This document shows positions 1-9,165 of a DNA stretch of 64,000 nt, piece after piece (within the stretch, counting starts at the first letter, position 1; every line of letters starts with the position of its first letter). Origin of the DNA: Lewinellaceae bacterium (GTDB taxonomy: Bacteria; Bacteroidota; Bacteroidia; Chitinophagales; Saprospiraceae). The notes beneath the pieces are model-generated. The model was not told the DNA's origin. It saw only the letters and a program-made list of their open reading frames with translations, and did no database searches. Both the position numbers and the translations under genes were made by a program. Where the stretch lies: positions 62,001 through 126,000 of the forward strand of contig JACJYD010000003.1 of assembly GCA_020636275.1 (NCBI GenBank). The letters are read 5' to 3'.

Positions 1-4
1 AATA

Positions 5-35
5 AAAAAGCCCCGATCGAAGATCGGGGCTTTTT
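5..35. terminator. Terminator downstream of the truncated hppD copy
   Basis: A 14-bp perfect stem (5-18 with 22-35) has a GAA loop. It is GC-rich in the centre and flanked by A and T runs, so it can work in both directions. It lies two bases past the TGA stop of the hppD 3' fragment, which suggests it is the original hppD terminator. Confidence 0.8.
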
Positions 36-36
36 G

Positions 37-130
37 TCAAAGCGTCCCTCTCACCGCCTGTTCCCTTTCGATCGCTTCAAACAGCGCTTTGAAATTGCCT
101 TTGCCGAACGACTTGGCGCAGGCGCGCTGG
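37..130 (-). pseudogene. Truncated duplicate of the hppD 3' end
   Basis: Read on the minus strand, this encodes the last 30 residues of the HPPD at 20755-21879 (QRA-x-AKSF to AVRGTL) with one substitution (Gly to Cys) and then a stop. The last Leu codon (CTT instead of TTG) and the stop codon (TGA instead of TAA) differ from the intact gene. Homology stops abruptly at 131, so there is no start and no metal site. It cannot be an active enzyme. The arrangement resembles the displaced original 3' end left when an element integrates into a gene and brings a replacement 3' end. It could instead be the scar of a segmental duplication. Confidence 0.8.
43..130. repeat. Left copy of 88-bp direct repeat (hppD 3' end)
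   Basis: Positions 43-130 match 20761-20848 in the same orientation. The first 77 bases (43-119) are identical and there are two mismatches in the remaining 11. The two copies bracket about 20.6 kb that holds the giant-protein operon and the HK/RR pair, so they are candidate attachment-site halves. Confidence 0.85.
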
Positions 131-163
131 GGAAGGAAGGGATGATTTGGGGCGAAAAAGGCA

Positions 164-1882
164 TTAACCACCAACAAAGATATATTGACAAGGGTAAAAC
201 GCCATCGAGTTACTAGAAATGTTTAAAGTAGGGGCATCACATGGTAATGCATGATTCCCTGATTTGTCTGCTTTAAATGTATGGGGTCCAGCAGGTACGT
301 AAATTATCAAGAGCATAAGATTATCTCCCATTATTTCATATCTGGAAGGGACTACTTTTATACCATCCACTATCGCCCATGTTTGGTCAGGGCTTGCGAT
401 AGCATTTTGGCCACTGATAAAAAGGGATATTTCAAACAATTGCTTGGTACAGTCGAACTGAATTTTTTCATTTCTGTGGATATTTTTTTCTTTATTGGTA
501 CATTGAAATAGTCCTGAGAGATCTCTTACTTCAAATTTGTGAGTTCCTTTTTTAACACGGTAAACCGTTTTAAAATACGGTCCATCAGGCACGGTTTGGG
601 TCGAAGCAACCTTTTCGACGTTATCCACTTTTAAAAGGGGGTCTCTAAATAAGGTAATGATGCTTACGTCAAATTCACTCGGCGCTGGCGGTGGATTATT
701 CGCTTTGACTGAACAAGCTAAAACAAAGCGGGTACTATCTTTTGACAAATTAATATTACCGCTACATACGCCATTTTTTCCTGTTACGGAAATAGCGTAC
801 TGACCTGGATCTTGTTCGGGTAGATATATTTCGCTGGTATCTGAATTGGCTATCCAGTTATCAATTGCCTTTTGGCCCAGGAATACGGAATCAACGATTA
901 GTGAATTGTCGATCGAAAGAGTAGGCTTGATCTTTTCAACGACGGATTCAGGGGGCTTTGGAGGAGCTGGCGGGTTCATTTTCTTCCATAGCCAGTATCC
1001 GCCGGCCCCAAATGCTGCCAGAGATAATATTACCATTGACACTGCGGCAGCATTCTTTTTATGTCGGTTTAGTATGGAAAGCAGGCCTCTTTTGGAGGGT
1101 GAGGTCTGTTTAGAAATAATAATGTCGGTATCCTTCCAAGAAGAAGCCAATTCATCGGCTTCTGCCTCCATCATGGATGCCACTACGGTCACAGAGCTGA
1201 AATAGGCCATTTCTCGTTTGACTTTTTCGCCCTCTATAGTCTGTACGTTCCATACTTTTATTGCCAGCTTATGCGCTCCTGACTTTTTGGGGATTACGTT
1301 AAAAACCCATTCCGTATAAAATCCGTCATCCGTGAATTGGCGGGAATCAGCGTTTACTCGCTCGATTAAAAAAGCAGCTTCTCCACTATTATCCTCCAAC
1401 TCCACCTCCATTAGCTTGGTAATCGGGATATCTTTGAACGTGATATCGCCCGTTTTTTCAAAGTTTTTCAACAAGATGTTATCGTCTTTAGCCACGCGGA
1501 CTATGCAGGTTGTGCGTTCCTGGATAACCATCTTTTGTGGGATATTGTGCATCAATCGCCCCCATCCATCATTTGAGGTTATCGGGAGAGGCCCAATTTC
1601 TTCCACCGCAATGACAAGCTCAAGCAGTGATTTAACAATTGGTTCTTCATGGATATATTTATTTTCAGGGGTAATTGCTCCGTTACGTAGTTGATTTTGG
1701 AGATCGTTGAACTGAAGTTGTAATTGAGTGATCTCCTTTATTAAATCCTTTGATCTCATCTCCCGGATCAATTCTTCCAGGAATTTAAGCGCATCCTCAA
1801 TTAGATTATGTTCAATCAAGCGCCTAATTGCTTCAATTTTCTCTGTAAAAATCGACTTTTTCATAAAACCGCTATTTCTCAA
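164..1882 (-). CDS. EAD11-like domain membrane protein
   Basis: 572 residues. Residues about 7-96 are helical and match the pattern of effector-associated domain 11 (IRRLIEHNLIEDAL, then a Leu-rich helix pair ending LLELVIAVEE); in NTP-dependent conflict systems this family is thought to act as an adaptor that recruits partners. Residues about 105-235 look like a beta-sandwich seen next to such domains. A single membrane helix lies at about 278-299, followed by a Pro-rich linker and about 250 residues of probably extracytoplasmic beta-rich sequence with several Cys. It is the last gene of the leftward operon and overlaps the upstream gene by 11 bases. The start could be Met1 or Met7 (MKKSIF). 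The DNA is more AT-rich than the preceding genes. The domain call is from pattern memory; the role is inference. Confidence 0.7.
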   Translation of the reverse strand: MRNSGFMKKSIFTEKIEAIRRLIEHNLIEDALKFLEELIREMRSKDLIKEITQLQLQFNDLQNQLRNGAITPENKYIHEEPIVKSLLELVIAVEEIGPLPITSNDGWGRLMHNIPQKMVIQERTTCIVRVAKDDNILLKNFEKTGDITFKDIPITKLMEVELEDNSGEAAFLIERVNADSRQFTDDGFYTEWVFNVIPKKSGAHKLAIKVWNVQTIEGEKVKREMAYFSSVTVVASMMEAEADELASSWKDTDIIISKQTSPSKRGLLSILNRHKKNAAAVSMVILSLAAFGAGGYWLWKKMNPPAPPKPPESVVEKIKPTLSIDNSLIVDSVFLGQKAIDNWIANSDTSEIYLPEQDPGQYAISVTGKNGVCSGNINLSKDSTRFVLACSVKANNPPPAPSEFDVSIITLFRDPLLKVDNVEKVASTQTVPDGPYFKTVYRVKKGTHKFEVRDLSGLFQCTNKEKNIHRNEKIQFDCTKQLFEISLFISGQNAIASPDQTWAIVDGIKVVPSRYEIMGDNLMLLIIYVPAGPHTFKADKSGNHALPCDAPTLNISSNSMAFYPCQYIFVGG

Positions 1883-3629
1883 TTAATTGATCAAATTGAA
1901 GCCCGCTGCTCTCCGGGTATCTGCCCAAACTCTTTTCGCGGGCCAGCCAGGTCACTGTATGGCCGTCTACCCAACGGGTGCGCCGCCAAACGCTTCGCAC
2001 GGTGAGCCCCATGGCAGGAATTTCTTCTTCCCGGATATCGTAATGGGCGGGATTGGAGTCGGGATTGCGCAAAATTTGTGTACGTGGTCGAATACGGGTA
2101 GGTGTTCGACCATCTATCAAACGGGGCATAGCGGCACGGCGCAGCACCATTTGAGCGTTGTTGGGATCAGGCCGTACGGGGACGAACGGTATCCAATGGG
2201 TTGGTACCGTATTGCCAATTCGATAGGCGAAATCGGCTGTGAAAGAAGGAGTGGGCAACGCTGAATCGGGCGCTTCCCCGGCAAGTGTATGCAACCATGC
2301 CTCCATCCCGAGGGCAATGCTGGCGCCATCTATACTGCCACCCAGACCGTCGGGTATCGTTTTTTCGACTGCCCACACCAGGTTGGCCATTTCATCCCGG
2401 ATAAACTTAATTTCTTCCAGGGGCTCGCTCTGAAGCCGTGCGGCGTTCACAGGGGGTAGCCAAAGCCATCCCGATGACGTGGGCGTGCCAATTTGAAACA
2501 ACCCCCAATCTGAATTCGGGGCCGCTGCATATTGTTTATTGATAAAGGACTGCACCCCGAAAACATCGGTTATTCGCAGGCTTTGTATTTTCGATAAAAC
2601 GCCCTTTGGCAGGGCCAGGGGTACAAGCAGCCAATCATTGCTATACAACAGGCTGAACTCGGTAAGTAATAGCAAACCTGTATCGGTCTTATTTGCCCGT
2701 ACATTACTCAAGTCGATCGTATTGTCCTCCATCTCCCACCAGCGGGCGCGTGGCATCCCGGGGAATGAAACCATCGCGGGGATCAAGGTTCGGCGGTGAG
2801 TCTCTATGTTCCCTGGGTTGAGATCGTTTTTCAGACCAGCTTGATCCCCTTTGATTTGTTCCCAGGTATGCCATTCCATTAATTGACCATTGTGCTCGGG
2901 TGCCTGCAGGAAGGCCGCTGCATCGCCTGGTAAGGAGGCGGCAGCCATAGCGCTGTATTCCAGCCGAGCGGGATCCCAGCAGGACATCGGGTTGGTTGGC
3001 GCAATTCCGAGGCGTTCGTGCACCCAATCCAACCATTCTTTCCCAAGGACATCTACCGAGGTATTGGGCGAAGAGAGAAAGTCCGATGCTTTCCGTACCT
3101 GGAGTTCGGCGTACAATTTACCCCCGTCCACTGTCCGCCCGTTCCCAAGCGCAGCCAGTGTTTGCGCATAAGGCTCGTGGTAATAGGCTCTCAATTCCGC
3201 ATTCTCCGGGTTGAACTCAAGGGCAGGCGGTTTAAATTGCAATAAATTAGTCTGGCAGAACGTATCCCAGGCATCCTGTTTTCCTGCTTGTAAGAGCATT
3301 TGCCGCCATTTACGACCTGCTTCCATCCGCATAGGGAGGTCAAATTCAGGTGCGATCCGCTCTACGGTGGTGTCGAGCGGAGCGTCCATTGGAAGGGGGC
3401 TGGACGGTTGGCCGGGCGGGGAGAAACGCTGCAATGGGGTGGTATGGGCGATGATATGGGAGAAAGCGGCCATGCCGGCATCCTCTGCTTTAAATTCACC
3501 CAGTTGCCACTGGCGAGCCAGAAGCCATAGTGGATCTCTTACGTCACACCGCAACGCATCCGCTACATCTTCGCTTTCAGGCTCAGGCAGGAGCCTGTTC
3601 CAGAATAATATGGCATTTTTATCAGTCAT
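1872..3629 (-). CDS. Conserved hypothetical protein, DPLWLLARQWQ motif family
   Basis: 585 residues, no signal peptide and no membrane segment. The N-terminus carries a striking motif, RDPLWLLARQWQLGEF followed by EDAG, at about residues 31-51. I recall this only from uncharacterised proteins encoded beside the same kinds of large neighbours found here. The rest is a soluble Trp- and Pro-rich sequence without a recognisable catalytic motif. It overlaps the next gene by 11 bases and lies 28 bases after the 1835-residue gene, so it is surely co-transcribed. I do not know its function. A structural role in a complex with the two larger neighbours is a guess from synteny. Confidence 0.75.
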   Translation of the reverse strand: MTDKNAILFWNRLLPEPESEDVADALRCDVRDPLWLLARQWQLGEFKAEDAGMAAFSHIIAHTTPLQRFSPPGQPSSPLPMDAPLDTTVERIAPEFDLPMRMEAGRKWRQMLLQAGKQDAWDTFCQTNLLQFKPPALEFNPENAELRAYYHEPYAQTLAALGNGRTVDGGKLYAELQVRKASDFLSSPNTSVDVLGKEWLDWVHERLGIAPTNPMSCWDPARLEYSAMAAASLPGDAAAFLQAPEHNGQLMEWHTWEQIKGDQAGLKNDLNPGNIETHRRTLIPAMVSFPGMPRARWWEMEDNTIDLSNVRANKTDTGLLLLTEFSLLYSNDWLLVPLALPKGVLSKIQSLRITDVFGVQSFINKQYAAAPNSDWGLFQIGTPTSSGWLWLPPVNAARLQSEPLEEIKFIRDEMANLVWAVEKTIPDGLGGSIDGASIALGMEAWLHTLAGEAPDSALPTPSFTADFAYRIGNTVPTHWIPFVPVRPDPNNAQMVLRRAAMPRLIDGRTPTRIRPRTQILRNPDSNPAHYDIREEEIPAMGLTVRSVWRRTRWVDGHTVTWLAREKSLGRYPESSGLQFDQLIEK

Positions 3630-3657
3630 AGCGTTTTTTGGAATGATTATTCAAGGG

Positions 3658-6600
3658 TTATTGGTTGGGTTGCAGGAGCGCTGTTGACGCGATATTGTGG
3701 TTACCGGGCGTGAAAGGCAAGGTAATTGCAGGAAGTACGCGTGCAAGGGCTTCATTTCCTTTCTGTATATCCTTGGGCGTGATCAACCGGAGCTTGGACA
3801 ATTCCAGTGCATCCACAACAGCCCCCATGAGGTGTTCCCATTGCCAGACGTCGTTTTCCATAGGGGCGGTAGCCAGGAGCATTACCTGTGGCGGTTCGGT
3901 GTTGGGTTGGTTGTATTGAAACGCAAGGCCTGTGTCCGTGTTCCCGGATGGAATTAACTCCGGCCATTCGTCGATCAACATCCCTGAAAATGGAGCGTCG
4001 GGGTTAAAGTTATCGGGCAATTCCAACAATATCGAAAGGCTTGCGCGTTCTTCAGGGCTTATTTTTTCCTGTTCCGACTCGGAGAGTGGGCCGCCAATCC
4101 AGGGTTGTGACTGGCCTGGGCGGAAAGGAAATTGCAAGATGGAGGGTATCTTTCCACTGCCTTTCACCCCTGTGAAAAGTTCCCGAAGGAGAGTCGCCTG
4201 CCGAAAATGGCGCAGGGGGCGGCGTACCAGAGATGTTTCCCTCATCCAGTTGTCCAGGGCATCTGGACCTGTGTTTTGCAGCAGGGCACGGCCTTCATAG
4301 GCTGTTTTCACACCGGAGGGATCGGCTAATTTCAATTCTGGAAAAACGGCGATGTTCCGGCCAAAAAGAGCACATGCAGCTTCTTTCAGTTTTTGGAAAC
4401 GCATGTTCGTATCCGTGGGCAACCCTGAAAGCTGTGGGGTCATTTTATCAAGACGGACTTCCAGTTCGTTGGCTGCTTTTTCTGCCTTTTCGACTAATGA
4501 AAGAGCTGTTTCGGAGGAAATGGCAAATATGGTTTCCGAAGCAGCTTCCTCAATGCCATACAAGAAAGCCTGGTACAATGGCTTAAGAAGGAGCTCCCCT
4601 GCATTTTTGATCTCGACTTCAGCCCGACTCTCTGTCAGGACTGTGCGCAATTTTCCGGATTGGTTGCGCAAGGTTTGTATGGTTGCGTTTATTTTGCTTC
4701 CTGGGAGGGTGTGTGCATTCAATGCAGATTCCACCGGTTGGGTAACCAACAGGCTTGTGTTTCTGGCGCCCGGATGGTTGAAATCAGCCGGCATAAGGGG
4801 ACGGCTGATTTCAACCACTGCGCGCAAGGAGGCCAGGAGTGCGCTGAGCTCATAAATGCTATAATTTGTTTTATCAAAACCGGAACGGTCGGCAAAGTCA
4901 ATCAAGATGGAGGTATTTGGCTCCATATTTTTGAATTCGGGCCTTTCCCGGATGGTTAATTGTATGCAGAGGTGCAACGGGCTTTGGACGCCTTGCCGGA
5001 AAGAGGCGGGGCAAGCGTAAAGCAAATCCAATGGTTCGATCTGGAGATCGGATACCTTTACCACGATTTTCTTTTCATTTGGCAGCGTCACCGAAATCCC
5101 TATTTTTCCCGAAGGGGGGAGTTGGTGTTCGAGCCAGCGGTTGAGCGCAGGAGCTAGGGCGACGCGCGGGCTTCCGTCGGATGTCCACACGGCGCCTTTG
5201 TCGTTAGCTCCCGATTTTTCAAATGCGATCCCGACCCGGTGGGTCAGCCCGAACCCTTTTTGCGGGCTACGCACAAATTCGGGCGCAGGGGCTCGGCCGC
5301 CCGTATTGAGTGCGTTTAAGGCAGCGGCAGCCCGGTCGGTATTGCCTTTTGTAGTTTGGTACACACTTTCTGCCAGCAGCAGGTCGCCGGTGGCATCCAG
5401 GTAGTTGGATTCTATTGTTTTTGCAAGATCGCTGAGGCGTTGCTTATCAGAAGGTTGAATAGCAATCTTCTGCCCCTTAGCGTCTTTAAGCGTATCAAGC
5501 CAGGTAGCAGGTTTTTCAAGATATGCTTTGAGCAAAGCCAAGCCGTCGAGCGAGGAAAGAAGGGTGGTTTTTACATCCGTTTCAGCCGCGTGTTTCAATG
5601 GGAATGCCCGCCTCAGGTCGAGTCTGTAGCGATCCAGTTGTTTATCGTGCAGCTGTCTTTCAAAATAGTGACCGAGGGCTTCATTTACCGATGCGCCTTG
5701 TTGGATACCTTCCAGGAGTTGCAATGCTTGCCGCACTCGAGGGGAATCCAGGTTTATCGAAAGGGTTTCTGCATTGGTGTCGGCCAAATGGCCCAGAAAG
5801 CCTGCGCGCATGATGGCTGCGGAGGCAGCATGGGCAAGGGATGGAAGGTGCAGGTACCCATCACTTTGAAGATCGTTGGCATCGGGCGCTGGTTCCACCT
5901 GGTTGGCGGGGAGATTAAGCCGAAGGCGTGGGGCAGGATTATCACCAAGGTAGAAAAATGCCTGATCCCCATTTTTGTCTATATCGATTCCTTTCAGCAA
6001 GGCTGCGGCGCCATGCACGATCGGAATTGCGGCCTTGTCAAAATTCTCTTTTGTGGCCGGCAAATAGGTGGGCGAGGTTTCCACTACGACAATAGCCCGT
6101 TGGGTATTGGGTTTAAGTCCAAGCAGGTAACCGAATGCGCCAAGGTGGATTCCCTGGGGTTTTTCTTTGCGTTGCTTCTCTATACGCTGATGTACCAGTC
6201 CCAACATCCAGGCATCCAGCCGATGACTGCAAAGGCCTAAATGCTCCGCAAAAAGGCGTTCCAGGCGGGCCGTTGGAGTTTGACTGAATACTTCCAGGGC
6301 CTCTTTGACTTCGCGGAGCGGCTGTAAACGCGGGGTATTCCCTGCTTGAGCGAGCCATTCCTCCAGATTGCTGCCTTCAATTCCGGGCAAATAGTCGCGG
6401 CGGTTCATTTTTAGTTCAAAAGGCGAAAGGAAGCCGGATTTATAAGCGTCGATGATGGGCTTATATTGCTGATGTAAGTAGTTGGCCTGATTTAGTGCGT
6501 TGGGGTCTATGGTTAGAAGGGGGGGCTGCAACTGTTCCAATTCAAAATCTTTGGCTTTCAAAAGCCATAAGCCTGGATTCGTTTCATTTACTTGTAGGGT

Positions 6601-9165
6601 TGTTTCGAGTAAAACACGCAAAATGGCTTGACGGGTCATTAAGGCAAACAACGAAGTTCCTCCGGTGCTTTCCACCGCTCCATCTCCAGCCGGAGCTGAG
6701 GTGAGGTCGTTGTTCCAGACATCGAGCAGTTTGGCCAGGCGAAGCCATTCCAGGTGGTTCCAGGCTTTTCCGTTCAGGCGTTCCAGCGTCCGTTCTTCCG
6801 AAGGGGGAAGGCTGTCGATGGCATCGCGAGGGATAGCTTGTAACGGGGAAGCATATGCCTGCGTAAGGGAATCAAAAAAGGCACTTTTCATGCCAGCCTT
6901 TTCGAGCAGGGGGTTCAGTGTGTCTAATGGGTATGTGTTGTCGGAAGCTATTTGCAGTTCAGATTTGGCTTGCTGTAAGGCTGCTTTGTTCGAGGCTAAT
7001 GCATCCCACTTTTTCTTAAGATCGTCCCTCTTTACCGTCAGCGCTTGCAGACTCTTTTTGATTTCAGTTATTTTCTGAGCCTGCTCATTTAATTGCTTGA
7101 GGATAGCAGCCTTTTGAGCTGCGGGGAAGACATGAGCCAATTGACCTTGGAGCTGTTGCTCCTTTGTTTTGGCGTTGTCCAGTTCTTTTTGTTTGGATAT
7201 TACTTTGCTATCTGCATCCTTGTAGCTGTTTTCTACTTTGGTTAGTTCGTTCAAGCCCTCCTCTGCTTTCTCCATCAGCACGGCGAGCAGGTCTTTCAGG
7301 CTATTTTCAGCTAATAACTGCCCTCTAAAATGCCTTGCGGAAGCGCTTACGCCAAGCATTTTCAAGAAAGATTCATCCAGTCGGCTGTTGTTGGTGTTGC
7401 TTTGTGCCGCGGAGTTGATTTCGACGCTAAACAATTTCCATTGAGCATGCAATTTAGAGAGAAAATCAGTCCATAATTTTTCCAAAAAGGTCTCTTCATC
7501 ACTGTTTTCAGAATACGTCCAATAGGTGAAAGCAGTGGTTGGTAGAATGCCATAGGGTTGACGGTTAATGCGCAAAACCGGCAATATTCCCCGGCCACTG
7601 ACATGGTTGGAAAAAAAATGGCGCAATTGTTCGCGCTTTGCCGGACTAAGGTCGGGCGTAAAAAATTGCAATAAATAGTACCCCCAGGTGGCATGCCAGA
7701 GCAGGCCGTTCATGCGCAAGGCTTCTTCCATATCAGTGTGGTGGCCATTGGGGAAGCGCAGATTTTCACTAAGTCCCAGGAGCCGACGTAAACGCATCTC
7801 GTCGGTTTCCATGCCAAAAGGGGGCGTTGTTTCAGGCAACCAATCTGAACGGAAGTAAGCTATTGATGCCGCTTCCTTGCGTTGGAATCCTGATTTCTGC
7901 TCCTCAAAATTATTGGTGGGCGTACCCTGTGGCAACACGGCCAACCCATCCTCTTTGTAAAGACAATTCTCCAGATGTGCGTTCAGTAAACGCGAAGTTT
8001 CGGTTGGATCAGTGGATAGTTTGGCGCCAAGCACGAATATCCGATCCACGCCCTCTTTGTATTCCGGATGTTGGGTCAGGTCTACGCGGAGGGCTAGTCC
8101 AAGGCTTTCTGCCGTATCCAGGTCGTGAATCCATCGCAGGTATTCAGGGGTCTGGAGTCGTCCGTTTTCCGTAAGGAATCCTCCATTTATTTGCTCCTTG
8201 TCGAAAGGGGAATCGGTAGGGTCGAGGCCCAGGCGGAGCGGCTCCGGGATTGGGTTTCCAATAAACTCCTTGAATTGATCTCCTTTGTAAAGCCGCACCA
8301 CAAAACGGTCGGGCAAAAGTTGGGCAGCTGGCGGCAGCGTATACGCACCGTCTTTGAGCAACGGGGTATCTGTAAATTGCGGGTTGGCGGGCAGGGCGCC
8401 ACCAAAGGGGTAGTTTACAGGCCGTGTGGCCCGCACGATCCAGGCTGCTCGGGCAGGGGGGATGGTAGCGGTGAAATTAAGCCAAGTAGTTTCTTCTGGT
8501 GCGCTTTTGGTGCAAATCTCCCTCCAAAAAGCCTTTCCGGCTTCCCATTCTGCCGGGGTGAGATGGTGTTCGTGCGCTTCCGTAAAAATTTCATCGGGAT
8601 ATATTCGAATACAGAGTTCCTCCCGGTCGGGCCGGCGCTCGATGTATTGGTTGCTGGGAGGCATGATCTGTTGTTTTTTGATCTTATTGGCAAAGGGCGG
8701 GTTTCCTCCCAAATGCAAAGCCTGCACCTGATAGGTAGGCGTACCTTCTTCATCTGTTCCAAAGCCAACCTGTTGGTAGAGATTTTCCCCGGGTTGGGTG
8801 CTCACGTCTATAGTGTCTTCCGGGTTGAGCCGGCGTATCACATACCGGTAAGTTATATACCGCGCCTCTATCCGTACCGGCAATAGTAAAAAGGGAAGAT
8901 CTGCAGGCAATTGCCGGATCAGGTTCTGGGGTGAATCTGTTTGCGCCAGCAGGTTGATCGCCGCCTGAAGATTAAAGCGCGCCTCTTCGCGTGCCTGTTT
9001 CCTCTTTTCTATTTCTTCCAGCGTTGGCGGGCTGCCGGGGCGTTGAGCCTGGCCTTTCAATACGAGGGTATACCACTGCAATGCCTGGTAGTAGGCATCG
9101 TCCGCTTTTGTAAAAGTTTCGCGTCTTTGGCGAACGCGTTCCCGTAGTGTGTTCAAGTTTTCCAT
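3658..9165 (-). CDS. Giant conserved hypothetical protein (1835 aa)
   Basis: 1835 residues, the largest gene in the window. The N-terminal part has a leucine-rich segment (FLLLPVRIEARY) and then ELCIRIYPDEIF with a His-rich stretch and LTPAEWEAGKAFW. About residues 633-737 form a long Lys/Gln/Glu-rich coiled coil. The C-terminal quarter includes GMLIDEWPELIPS and a GLAFQYNQPNTEPPQ segment. No signal peptide, membrane helix, nucleotide-binding motif or protease motif was found. Its start codon overlaps the stop of the upstream 933-residue gene by one base (TAATG), which indicates translational coupling. I recognise the sequence style from uncharacterised proteins of other phyla but cannot name a family. 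A scaffold or assembly protein is possible. Confidence 0.75.
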   Translation of the reverse strand: MENLNTLRERVRQRRETFTKADDAYYQALQWYTLVLKGQAQRPGSPPTLEEIEKRKQAREEARFNLQAAINLLAQTDSPQNLIRQLPADLPFLLLPVRIEARYITYRYVIRRLNPEDTIDVSTQPGENLYQQVGFGTDEEGTPTYQVQALHLGGNPPFANKIKKQQIMPPSNQYIERRPDREELCIRIYPDEIFTEAHEHHLTPAEWEAGKAFWREICTKSAPEETTWLNFTATIPPARAAWIVRATRPVNYPFGGALPANPQFTDTPLLKDGAYTLPPAAQLLPDRFVVRLYKGDQFKEFIGNPIPEPLRLGLDPTDSPFDKEQINGGFLTENGRLQTPEYLRWIHDLDTAESLGLALRVDLTQHPEYKEGVDRIFVLGAKLSTDPTETSRLLNAHLENCLYKEDGLAVLPQGTPTNNFEEQKSGFQRKEAASIAYFRSDWLPETTPPFGMETDEMRLRRLLGLSENLRFPNGHHTDMEEALRMNGLLWHATWGYYLLQFFTPDLSPAKREQLRHFFSNHVSGRGILPVLRINRQPYGILPTTAFTYWTYSENSDEETFLEKLWTDFLSKLHAQWKLFSVEINSAAQSNTNNSRLDESFLKMLGVSASARHFRGQLLAENSLKDLLAVLMEKAEEGLNELTKVENSYKDADSKVISKQKELDNAKTKEQQLQGQLAHVFPAAQKAAILKQLNEQAQKITEIKKSLQALTVKRDDLKKKWDALASNKAALQQAKSELQIASDNTYPLDTLNPLLEKAGMKSAFFDSLTQAYASPLQAIPRDAIDSLPPSEERTLERLNGKAWNHLEWLRLAKLLDVWNNDLTSAPAGDGAVESTGGTSLFALMTRQAILRVLLETTLQVNETNPGLWLLKAKDFELEQLQPPLLTIDPNALNQANYLHQQYKPIIDAYKSGFLSPFELKMNRRDYLPGIEGSNLEEWLAQAGNTPRLQPLREVKEALEVFSQTPTARLERLFAEHLGLCSHRLDAWMLGLVHQRIEKQRKEKPQGIHLGAFGYLLGLKPNTQRAIVVVETSPTYLPATKENFDKAAIPIVHGAAALLKGIDIDKNGDQAFFYLGDNPAPRLRLNLPANQVEPAPDANDLQSDGYLHLPSLAHAASAAIMRAGFLGHLADTNAETLSINLDSPRVRQALQLLEGIQQGASVNEALGHYFERQLHDKQLDRYRLDLRRAFPLKHAAETDVKTTLLSSLDGLALLKAYLEKPATWLDTLKDAKGQKIAIQPSDKQRLSDLAKTIESNYLDATGDLLLAESVYQTTKGNTDRAAAALNALNTGGRAPAPEFVRSPQKGFGLTHRVGIAFEKSGANDKGAVWTSDGSPRVALAPALNRWLEHQLPPSGKIGISVTLPNEKKIVVKVSDLQIEPLDLLYACPASFRQGVQSPLHLCIQLTIRERPEFKNMEPNTSILIDFADRSGFDKTNYSIYELSALLASLRAVVEISRPLMPADFNHPGARNTSLLVTQPVESALNAHTLPGSKINATIQTLRNQSGKLRTVLTESRAEVEIKNAGELLLKPLYQAFLYGIEEAASETIFAISSETALSLVEKAEKAANELEVRLDKMTPQLSGLPTDTNMRFQKLKEAACALFGRNIAVFPELKLADPSGVKTAYEGRALLQNTGPDALDNWMRETSLVRRPLRHFRQATLLRELFTGVKGSGKIPSILQFPFRPGQSQPWIGGPLSESEQEKISPEERASLSILLELPDNFNPDAPFSGMLIDEWPELIPSGNTDTGLAFQYNQPNTEPPQVMLLATAPMENDVWQWEHLMGAVVDALELSKLRLITPKDIQKGNEALARVLPAITLPFTPGNHNIASTALLQPNQ

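Noticed and set aside
34..216. A 60-residue plus-strand reading frame at the left end
   Set aside because: It lies antisense over the hppD 3' fragment and the end of the EAD-like gene, and codes for nothing recognisable.
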